Source: Stomatobaculum sp. F0698 (GTDB lineage Bacteria; Bacillota; Clostridia; Lachnospirales; Lachnospiraceae). Taken from it: 64,000 nucleotides of DNA. The stretch spans positions 1,426,001 to 1,490,000 of the forward strand of contig NZ_CP130060.1 in NCBI RefSeq assembly GCF_030644385.1, written 5' to 3'. The translations under genes were made by a program, and so were the position numbers. Shown here one piece after another: positions 45,223-51,892 of the stretch (within the stretch, counting starts at the first letter, position 1; each line of letters opens with the position of its first letter). The notes under the pieces are model-generated. The model saw only the letters and a program-made list of their open reading frames with translations, was not told the DNA's origin and made no database searches.

Positions 45223-46176
45223 TTACACAAGCTTTAAGAATTCCCGCACGGCCCGGGTCATATAGCGGTTCCGCCGGAAGTAGAAATTGACCTCTCGCAC
45301 CGCCTCCCGCGCGTTGAGCTTATAGAAGCAGAGATTCTCCTCATTCGGCACATGCTTAATCAGCACATCGCCGTTAAAGGAGATGCCCATCCCGTAGCAG
45401 GAGAAGTTATAGGCGGTCACCTGCTGCTCCGGCTCAAGGCGTAACTTCGGCGCAAAACCGGCCTCGTGGCAGAGGCGGTCGGCGCGCTCACGCGTATCAT
45501 TGCCCTCGCGGAGCAAAAGGAAACGCTCTTCCCGAAACTCGATTAAGGGCACCGGCGGGATGCGGGAGTTTAAATGTGCATTCTGCTTAATCTCCGCCGC
45601 CGTGAGTGCATAGTTCCGGACGCGCTCATTGACCGCGAGCGCCCGCGGCACGGTGAGTAAGAGATGCTCTTCCCGAAAGAACTTTTTCTCATAGGCGGCC
45701 GCATTGAGCTCTGTGTTGTCAATCAAAAGGTCCAGAGAACCATCCGAGAGTCTGTCCTTTAACTCCGAGGTCACGGCCTCGACAAGCTCTATGTGAATCT
45801 GCGGAAATTGCTCCGTGAACTGCGAGACCAAGGGCGGCAGCGCATAGGAGGTAAAGACATTGGTTCCGCCGATGGAGACCGAACCGTTCTGCAGCGCGTT
45901 TCGGTCGTGCAGGTAGTTCACAAAACCGTTCTCAACGTCCAAAATCAGTTCCACGGCTCGAATGTATTCCTTCCCCAAATCCGTGAGTCCGATCGGATTG
46001 GTGCTGCGGTCAAAGAGCGGTGCTCCCAGGCGCTGCTCTGTCTTTCGCACCGCATTGCTGAGCGAAGGCTGCGAAATAAAAAGCTTTTTCGCGGCGCGCG
46101 AAAAGCTCATCTCCCGATAGACTTCATAGACATAGCGCATGCCCTGAAACATCTCTTCGCCCGACATCATCCGCAC
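45223..46176 (-). CDS. LysR family transcriptional regulator
   Basis: This 317-residue regulator has an N-terminal winged helix-turn-helix (about 9-70, SFSRAAKKLFISQPSLSNAV) and the two-lobed effector-binding domain, starting near NGSVSIGGTNVF. It diverges from aspA, with an inverted repeat in the gap, so control of aspA is likely; the inducer may be aspartate, fumarate or a related acid. The exact start among three close methionines is uncertain. Confidence 0.9.
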   Translation of the reverse strand: MRMMSGEEMFQGMRYVYEVYREMSFSRAAKKLFISQPSLSNAVRKTEQRLGAPLFDRSTNPIGLTDLGKEYIRAVELILDVENGFVNYLHDRNALQNGSVSIGGTNVFTSYALPPLVSQFTEQFPQIHIELVEAVTSELKDRLSDGSLDLLIDNTELNAAAYEKKFFREEHLLLTVPRALAVNERVRNYALTAAEIKQNAHLNSRIPPVPLIEFREERFLLLREGNDTRERADRLCHEAGFAPKLRLEPEQQVTAYNFSCYGMGISFNGDVLIKHVPNEENLCFYKLNAREAVREVNFYFRRNRYMTRAVREFLKLV

Positions 46177-46219
46177 CTCCCAAAGTCTCCCTTCGCAGCG
46201 GGAGACATTTCTTTTATTG

Positions 46220-46246
46220 AATACCTTGTATCATTCCTTAGGTATT
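46220..46246. promoter_or_regulatory. Candidate LysR-type binding site between lysR and aspA
   Basis: AATACCT (46220-46226) and AGGTATT (46240-46246) form a perfect inverted repeat with a 13-base spacer, in the 139-base divergent gap and 70 bases before aspA. This is the expected place for a LysR recognition site. Confidence 0.6.
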
Positions 46247-46315
46247 TGTGAATAGTATAGCGCTCTGTTAGACTGGAGACAAGCAATACAGAAAACAATC
46301 CCAGGGAGGATTACC

Positions 46316-47752
46316 ATGATGAAGGTAAGAGAAGGATATCGTCTCGAGCACGATTCCATCGGCGAAAAGGAAGTTCCGGCAGCTGCGTATTACGGCGTAC
46401 AGACGCTCCGCGCACACGAGAACTTCAACATCACGGGTCTCAAGATGCACCCGGAGCTCATCATCAGCGTGGCGCAGATTAAGAAGGCCGCCGCAATCAC
46501 GAACTTCGAGGTCGGAGAGCTCTCCAAGGAGCGCGCAAGCGCTATCGTAAAGGCCTGCGATGAGATCATCGACGGCAAGCTCCACAACCAGTTTATTGTC
46601 GACCCGATTCAGGGCGGCGCAGGTACCTCTCTCAACATGAACGCAAACGAGGTCATCGCAAACCGCGCCATCGAAATCCTGGGCGGCGTGAAGGGCGACT
46701 ACAGCCTCGTGAACCCGAACGACCACGTGAACTTCGGTCAGTCCACCAATGACGTGTTCCCGTCCTGCGGAAAGATGGCAGCACTTACCCTGCTCCGCAA
46801 GGCGCAGATTCAGCTGAAGCGCCTCGAGAAGGCACTGCGCGAAAAGTCCGAGGAGTTCGACTCCGTCATTAAGATGGGCCGCACCCAGCTTCAGGACGCC
46901 GTGCCGATTCGTCTTGGTCAGGAGTTCCACGCATACGCAAGCGCCATCAGCCGCGATATTAAGCGCTTTGATACCGCGAAGGAAGAGATTCGCTCCCTCA
47001 ACATGGGCGGAACCGCAATCGGTACCGGTCTCAACGCAGACAGCACCTACTTCCACCGCGTCGTCAAGAACATGTCCTCGATCACCGGTGAGGAGCTCGT
47101 GCAGAGTTATGACACCATCGATGCGACGCAGAACCTTGACAGCTACGCAATGGTCTCCGGCATCGTAAAGAGCTGTGCCGTGAACCTCTCCAAGATGTGT
47201 AACGACCTGCGCCTTATGTCCTCCGGACCGCGCACCGGCTTCTGCGAGATCAACCTTCCCGCAAAGCAGAACGGTTCTTCCATCATGCCGGGTAAGATTA
47301 ACCCCGTCATCCCCGAGGTTGTGAACCAGGTTGCGTTCAACATCATCGGCAACGATGTGACGATTACCATGGCGGCAGAGGCGGGTCAGCTCGAGCTGAA
47401 CGCATTTGAGCCGATTATCTTCTACAACCTCTTTGAGTCCATCCAGACCCTCAGCAATGCAGTCCAGACCCTCGTGGACAACTGCATTGTGGGCATCACG
47501 GCAAACGAAGAGCACTGCCGCGAGATGGTCGAGAGCTCCATCGGCATCATCACCGCAATCTGCCCCTATGTCGGCTACGAGACTGCGGCAAACATTGCGA
47601 AGGAAGCACTCCGCACCAATCAGTCCGTCCGCGAGCTGATTCTGCAGAAGAAGTTGCTCTCCGAGGAACAGCTTAAGACCATCCTCGATCCCTACACCAT
47701 GACGAAGCCCGGAATTCAGGGCAGAAACCCGGCAGATCTCTTGGCTGACTGA
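46316..47752 (+). CDS. aspA: Aspartate ammonia-lyase
   Basis: This 478-residue enzyme deaminates aspartate to fumarate, feeding fumarate into fermentation. The fumarase/aspartase signature GSSIMPGKINPVIPEV (catalytic serine loop) is present, as are the active-site segments GGAGTSLNMNANEV and QSTNDVFPS. The start MMKVREGYRLEHDSIGE follows GGGAGGATTACC. The codon use is strongly biased, as for a highly expressed gene. It is single, with a strong terminator, and diverges from a LysR gene. Confidence 0.96.
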   Translation: MMKVREGYRLEHDSIGEKEVPAAAYYGVQTLRAHENFNITGLKMHPELIISVAQIKKAAAITNFEVGELSKERASAIVKACDEIIDGKLHNQFIVDPIQGGAGTSLNMNANEVIANRAIEILGGVKGDYSLVNPNDHVNFGQSTNDVFPSCGKMAALTLLRKAQIQLKRLEKALREKSEEFDSVIKMGRTQLQDAVPIRLGQEFHAYASAISRDIKRFDTAKEEIRSLNMGGTAIGTGLNADSTYFHRVVKNMSSITGEELVQSYDTIDATQNLDSYAMVSGIVKSCAVNLSKMCNDLRLMSSGPRTGFCEINLPAKQNGSSIMPGKINPVIPEVVNQVAFNIIGNDVTITMAAEAGQLELNAFEPIIFYNLFESIQTLSNAVQTLVDNCIVGITANEEHCREMVESSIGIITAICPYVGYETAANIAKEALRTNQSVRELILQKKLLSEEQLKTILDPYTMTKPGIQGRNPADLLAD

Positions 47753-47766
47753 TTTGCTACCGAAAG

Positions 47767-47800
47767 AACGCCTCCGCAATTCATTGCGGAGGCGTTTTCT
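47767..47800 (+). terminator. Terminator of aspA
   Basis: AACGCCTCCGCAAT (47767-47780) pairs perfectly with ATTGCGGAGGCGTT (47783-47796) and is followed by TTCT. Confidence 0.9.
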
Positions 47801-47865
47801 CTTACTATACAAGGCCTTTCTCTGCTTACATCTTCCTTGAAACAGTATGTTTGGCGGAAAACGTC

Positions 47866-48039
47866 ATGAAGCATACGAACTGTCCTTCTTGTAGTGGGCC
47901 TTGTACGAAATATAAGCTGTTGGCATAACGGTACAAGCCCCATGGAAAGAAGACTGATTACTTATTTCTCAGTGACAACTCCGGTTCGCCTGTTTTTCGA
48001 ACACTGTATCATCAATCTTCGGCTTCCGCCGTGGAGTAG
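47866..48039 (+). pseudogene. Possible relic of a recombinase-like gene
   Basis: A frame from 47866 reads MKHTNCPSCSGPCTKY, meets one stop, and goes on as YKPHGKKTDYLFLSDNSGSP before a second stop at 48037-48039. The second part recalls the segment before the catalytic box of tyrosine recombinases (TDYLFLS..G.P). The evidence is only composition and this short pattern; it could equally be noncoding. The rest of the 293-base aspA to DUF2007-like gap holds the aspA terminator and nothing else I can identify. Confidence 0.25.
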
Positions 48040-48045
48040 CAGCGC

Positions 48046-48399
48046 TTAAAATAGCTGCTTTGCAAACAGCAGAACGAACGGCATAAGCAAAAACAGCATA
48101 CAAAGCGCCATCAATACTGCACTGAGCCCGCGTCCAAGCGCTGTCTCTCTGTTCCCTTTGCGAAACGCATAGGTGCGTATGGGCGTAAAGCCGCGCAAAA
48201 GTTCTTCCGCCCGTGCGGCATCCTCTTCCGCCACGAGTATTGCCTGACCGCTCGGGGAATTTCCCTCATAAACCGTCAAGCTTCCTGCCGCGGCAGAAGC
48301 TGCAATCCCATGCCGCAAAAGAAACGCTACCATCTGCGCCGCCTCCGCGGTGCTTCCCGCAAAGCCGGCCTTCACAAGACAAAGTTCTCTCTCCTTCAT
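48046..48399 (-). CDS. DUF2007-like protein with C-terminal membrane helix
   Basis: This 117-residue protein has a small alpha/beta domain (about 5-75, with AEAAQMVAFLLRHGI and GQAILVAEEDAARAEELL) resembling DUF2007 putative signal-transducing proteins, and a C-terminal transmembrane helix (about 92-114). The start MKERELCLVKAG follows AAAGGAGGGGCGGTCG. It is transcribed alone. The function is unknown. Confidence 0.7.
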   Translation of the reverse strand: MKERELCLVKAGFAGSTAEAAQMVAFLLRHGIAASAAAGSLTVYEGNSPSGQAILVAEEDAARAEELLRGFTPIRTYAFRKGNRETALGRGLSAVLMALCMLFLLMPFVLLFAKQLF

Positions 48400-48461
48400 C
48401 GACCGCCCCTCCTTTCTTTTATCATACACCATTTGAAGCCATGTGACTGCTTCACAGCAAC

Positions 48462-48497
48462 AAAAAAGCGCCCTGCAAGCTTTCTTGCAAGGCGCTT
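48462..48497 (-). terminator. Terminator of the CPBP gene
   Basis: On the minus strand AAGCGCCTTGCAAG pairs with CTTGCAGGGCGCTT and TTTTG follows. It lies just downstream of the CPBP protease stop. Confidence 0.85.
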
Positions 48498-48501
48498 CGT
48501 T

Positions 48502-49287
48502 TTACCAACGCTGAAGGATATAGATGAGACCGGAGCCGAACATATCTGCCATCGAGTGCACGAGGACCACAGGCAGCAGGTTCTTGATGAACTTCCGGTA
48601 AGCCACGTAGTAAAGGAGACCGAAGAAGATACCGATGATCAGTGCCGACGCCATACCCTGGTAGGTGTGGAAGGAGGTACGGATAATGGTCGAGAACACC
48701 AGCACCGGCCACTTGTACTTCTGGTTGACCGTTCCGAGCAGACCGAGGAAGTAGAACTCCTCATAGAATGCGTTCAGAAGCGAGTATATGATTGCGACAC
48801 CGGAGAGCGCCGTAAACTTCGGGATGACCGAAGTCAAGTCAATGTGACTCAGGCTCTCTGCCGTAAAATAGTTGTAGCCGTGGTCAAAAATCATGTACAG
48901 GATATCCGCGCTGAGACCCATGATGAAGAAGAGGACCAGATACTGCGGAATGACCTTGAGATTAAGCTTGAACGGAATCTGCTTAAAGTCAAAGTTACGG
49001 ATGAAGAGATAGATGAAGACAATGGCAAGCATCTTCGCCTGAAAGCTCAGGTTGCTCGAATAGGCAGCGCCTTCCGAAGATACCTCGGTTGTGGCCTCCG
49101 CAACCTCCGTCGCCGCTTCCGTGACCGCCGTCGCCGCCGCTTCAACCGCCGGCTTCAGGGTGTCGAGGTACATCTGCGTGGAGATGACAATGAACTTCCC
49201 GAAGAGAATCAGGGTGATGATGACGACATCGAACCATCTTAGGTTCTTTGTCTTCTCTCTCGGGAGGATAATGTCGCGAATGTTCAT
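48502..49287 (-). CDS. CPBP family intramembrane protease-like protein
   Basis: This 261-residue protein has six or seven helices and the Abi/CPBP motifs: the glutamate pair in FYEEFYFLG, the SFHTYQG histidine and the final VHSMADM histidine. The arginine of the usual EExxxR motif is a leucine here. A Glu/Thr/Ala-rich extracytoplasmic stretch (about 48-75) follows the first helix. Family members process peptides or act in bacteriocin self-immunity; no bacteriocin gene is adjacent. Confidence 0.88.
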   Translation of the reverse strand: MNIRDIILPREKTKNLRWFDVVIITLILFGKFIVISTQMYLDTLKPAVEAAATAVTEAATEVAEATTEVSSEGAAYSSNLSFQAKMLAIVFIYLFIRNFDFKQIPFKLNLKVIPQYLVLFFIMGLSADILYMIFDHGYNYFTAESLSHIDLTSVIPKFTALSGVAIIYSLLNAFYEEFYFLGLLGTVNQKYKWPVLVFSTIIRTSFHTYQGMASALIIGIFFGLLYYVAYRKFIKNLLPVVLVHSMADMFGSGLIYILQRW

Positions 49288-49445
49288 ACTAAGTTACCCC
49301 CTTTTCGATTTTCAATGGGCTCATTATAGCAAAGGGTCCAAGTTCTTTCCAGTAGATTTTAATTTTCTTTAAATTTTGTACAGAATCAACTACTTACTCC
49401 GCCTTATTTTGTGTTATTTGCCCTCAAAATAATCCCATTCTACTT

Positions 49446-49467
49446 ATTGCATACCAATTGCATACCA
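49446..49467. repeat. Perfect tandem duplication of an 11-base unit
   Basis: ATTGCATACCA occurs twice in direct succession just beyond the trxA terminator. It is probably slippage; an old insertion-site duplication is a remote alternative. Confidence 0.85.
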
Positions 49468-49500
49468 AAAAAGCCGCACGGTACCAATGACCGTGCGACT
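49467..49500 (-). terminator. Terminator of trxA
   Basis: CGCACGGT (49475-49482) pairs with ACCGTGCG (49490-49497); on the minus strand a run of six T follows. Confidence 0.85.
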
Positions 49501-49525
49501 CTTCTCAGCCTATCTTTTCTTTGCT

Positions 49526-49843
49526 TCAGAGCTGTGCGTCCAACTTTGCCTCGAGCTCCTTCTGCGGAACCGCGCCGATAATGCGGTCCACAACCTGGCC
49601 GTCCTTGATAATGACCATGTTCGGGATGCTCATGACCTGGAACATCTGAGCAAGCTCCGGCTCATCGTCCGTGTTGACCTTGCCGACCTTAACCTTGCCC
49701 TCGTACTTCTCTGCGAGCTTCTCGACGACCGGTGCCATCATCTTGCAGGGACCGCACCAATCCGCATAGAAGTCAATGAACACCGGCTCCTTCGACTGCA
49801 ACACTTCCTTCTCAAAATCAGCTTTTGTAAAACGATACTCCAT
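49526..49843 (-). CDS. trxA: Thioredoxin
   Basis: This 105-residue protein has the active site DWCGPCKMMAPV and the cis-proline segment VMSIPNMVIIKDG of classical thioredoxin, which reduces disulphides in cytoplasmic proteins. The start MEYRFTKADFEKE follows GAGGAGGTAGCACG. It stands downstream of a DUF438/PAS sensor and a glutaredoxin-like gene, with a separate promoter and palindrome in front. Confidence 0.96.
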   Translation of the reverse strand: MEYRFTKADFEKEVLQSKEPVFIDFYADWCGPCKMMAPVVEKLAEKYEGKVKVGKVNTDDEPELAQMFQVMSIPNMVIIKDGQVVDRIIGAVPQKELEAKLDAQL

Positions 49844-49879
49844 CGTGCTACCTCCTCATGCTGCGGTACCCAAGGTACC

Positions 49880-49926
49880 AAAATAGGAACTAATCCTATT
49901 TTGACAGATTCAGAGGCAGATGTCAA
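49880..49926 (-). promoter_or_regulatory. trxA promoter with perfect palindrome
   Basis: On the minus strand TTGACA (49921-49926) and CAAAAT (49898-49903) are 17 bases apart. A perfect inverted repeat AAAATAGGA-N5-TCCTATTTT (49880-49902) overlaps the -10 box, placing an operator or a leader hairpin at the start of trxA transcription. Confidence 0.6.
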
Positions 49927-49930
49927 GTCC

Positions 49931-50185
49931 TCAGAGGCCAACGTCCTCATGCGAAAGCGTTACGCTGCCATCCTCACGGACAAAGCAGGGAATTCCCACG
50001 TAACCCTGCTCTCTTGCCTCCCGAAATGCCTCATCCCGGTCGCGAAGCTGTAAGAAAGCCTTGAGGTAAACGACATGCTTTCCGATGTCAACCAAAGTGA
50101 AATCGTTCTCTTTGCCGCTCGCCTTGATTCTCTCTTCGACTTCTGCGCAATCCGGGCAGCTCGGCATTCCATAAACCTTAATCAT
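49931..50185 (-). CDS. Glutaredoxin-like thiol protein
   Basis: This 84-residue protein begins MIKVYGMPSCPDC, a thioredoxin fold with a CPDC active site, and has GYVGIPCFVREDG, containing the cis-proline and an extra cysteine. It belongs to the small glutaredoxin-related family of anaerobes. The start is placed at 50185, where it overlaps the DUF438 gene by eight bases, and a Shine-Dalgarno (AGGGAGAAAAGAAAC) precedes it. A thiol-reducing role with the neighbouring thioredoxin is inferred. Confidence 0.82.
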   Translation of the reverse strand: MIKVYGMPSCPDCAEVEERIKASGKENDFTLVDIGKHVVYLKAFLQLRDRDEAFREAREQGYVGIPCFVREDGSVTLSHEDVGL

Positions 50186-51800
50186 GTTTCTTTTCTCCCT
50201 GTAGAAAATGTCTTTTTGCAAATTCCATGTCCTGGACAAACTCCGCCGTTCCCAAGTAATTTCCGTCCTGATCTCTCACGGCGCGGTAGTTGACCAACAT
50301 GGTCTTTCCGCCCTTCTCGGCCCAAATGGATACGCTGCTCTGTCTTCCGGAACGGAATTCCGTGATAATCTGGCGCACCATAGGCTCAATCTTCGGCGGG
50401 TGGCAGGAAAAGACCTCGCGGTCCAGTGCCATCTTCGGGCGCTTAAACGCCTTCTGTCCCTCGCTCTCGTTAAAGTAGCGGTTGATGTTGTCTGCATCGA
50501 CAAAGGTGATTTCCATCGGAATTGTGTTGAGAAGCCACTCCAGCTGATCGAGTTTCAGGTGCCCGCCCGGCATCACAACCTCACCAACAAAGGAAGACGT
50601 ACGGCTCTTCGTATCCGCTGTGTTCACAGCGACCTTAAGCGACGGCTGCTCTGCCGCCTTCTCCTCCTCCGCCGCAGCGTAAACCTTGCTCTCCACGCCG
50701 AGGCAGTTCTCATAATCCTTAGAATCCCGATAAATTCTCTTCCACTCATCTTCCGTAAAATTCACGGCGCAAATCGGGAACAAGATATTTGTCTCCTTGT
50801 AAATCATCTCATCCGCACGCTGTACCACAGCCTCTGCGGCAGCCTTCCAAGCCTCATCTTCGACACTTGCCTTGTCAAGGCGACCCAGTTCGTCGCGGAT
50901 TTCATCGTCCACCGTCCACATGACCGAGGAGGGACCTGTGACATCATACTTCACCTTTAAGAGCGGGTAAAGCAAATCTCCCTTTTTCGCGTAATGAACC
51001 GTGACTTCGCGAATTGCATGCACCGCATCCTTTAAAGATACGCCGAGTTTTGCCGCCTCGCGGAAGCTCTCGATGCGCAATGCAAGCGCCTGGTTCTCAC
51101 GCGTTAAGGTCTCAAGCGGATGGCCGGGAATCGCAATGAGCTTTGCAGCCAGCGCATTCTTGTCGCCGTACTGTGCCTGCTGCTCTGCCTTCTCGTGATC
51201 CGAAATGCGAATCATGGAAGCCGCAACCTCGCGCTCCGCATTCGCAACGCGCTCTTCCTGCGTCGCGCCGTGGAAAAGAGCCGAGTGAATGTCGCAGAGC
51301 TTCTGTACTTCCTCAAGCGGCATGCCGTCCTTCATGAGCTGCTGCTCTGCCTGCATGATTTCCGCCGCCTCTACCGAGTGAAATTCCTTGCGGAAATCTT
51401 CGCGAACGGTTTCCAGAGACTCTCCTTTGCTGAGGCGCTCCAAGTAGCCCTTCAGCGCTTCCGCACGCTCGGGCTTTGCATTCGGGAAATTATACTGTGC
51501 GGTCGGCGGCACCGGTGCTTTTGCCGGAGCGCTCGGCGGTGTGGGCGGAGTCGGCGGCACCGGCGCTTCGTCCACACCGATTACCTGAAAGCCCCTCTCC
51601 CGAAACGCCTTCAAAATCTGCTCCATCGGGATTCCCTTCATCCGAGACCCCTTCGGAACCGTCATAATCTTGCCCGCGGAAGCGAGAATCTCCGGCTCAG
51701 TGATCTCCTTAAAACCGACACTCGCCATAATCTCCTTGAACTCCGGGTGCTCCGTTGCAAGCTCGTACACTGTCTTTCTGAAATCAATTATCTTATCCAT
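50178..51800 (-). CDS. DUF438 protein with hemerythrin-like and PAS domains
   Basis: This 540-residue protein has an N-terminal DUF1858-like domain (about 1-75), a Pro/Ala linker of PPTPPTPP type (about 78-100), the DUF438 domain (about 105-175), a hemerythrin-like four-helix region (about 220-340) and a C-terminal PAS domain (about 400-535, with MVNYRAVRDQDGNYLGT). Such proteins bind a cofactor (haem or di-iron) and are thought to sense redox state or oxygen or nitric oxide. It leads an operon with glutaredoxin-like and thioredoxin genes, which fits a redox role. No output domain is visible. Confidence 0.85.
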   Translation of the reverse strand: MDKIIDFRKTVYELATEHPEFKEIMASVGFKEITEPEILASAGKIMTVPKGSRMKGIPMEQILKAFRERGFQVIGVDEAPVPPTPPTPPSAPAKAPVPPTAQYNFPNAKPERAEALKGYLERLSKGESLETVREDFRKEFHSVEAAEIMQAEQQLMKDGMPLEEVQKLCDIHSALFHGATQEERVANAEREVAASMIRISDHEKAEQQAQYGDKNALAAKLIAIPGHPLETLTRENQALALRIESFREAAKLGVSLKDAVHAIREVTVHYAKKGDLLYPLLKVKYDVTGPSSVMWTVDDEIRDELGRLDKASVEDEAWKAAAEAVVQRADEMIYKETNILFPICAVNFTEDEWKRIYRDSKDYENCLGVESKVYAAAEEEKAAEQPSLKVAVNTADTKSRTSSFVGEVVMPGGHLKLDQLEWLLNTIPMEITFVDADNINRYFNESEGQKAFKRPKMALDREVFSCHPPKIEPMVRQIITEFRSGRQSSVSIWAEKGGKTMLVNYRAVRDQDGNYLGTAEFVQDMEFAKRHFLQGEKKHD

Positions 51801-51892
51801 GGATGTGCCTCCCCTATGGTTTGTTTTTCCTTACTCCCCCACTATAACACATCTTCCGAGAAAAACCGTGACCGCTGCAACAAAACAGAAAT

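Noticed and set aside
46268..47812. 514-residue open frame antisense to aspA
   Set aside because: It lies entirely opposite a well-conserved enzyme gene with biased codons; its Leu/His/Val/Asp-rich translation has no family motif. High GC leaves antisense frames open.
49446..49467. Tandem ATTGCATACCA as a phage attachment core
   Set aside because: There is no adjacent integrase or tRNA; simple slippage explains it.
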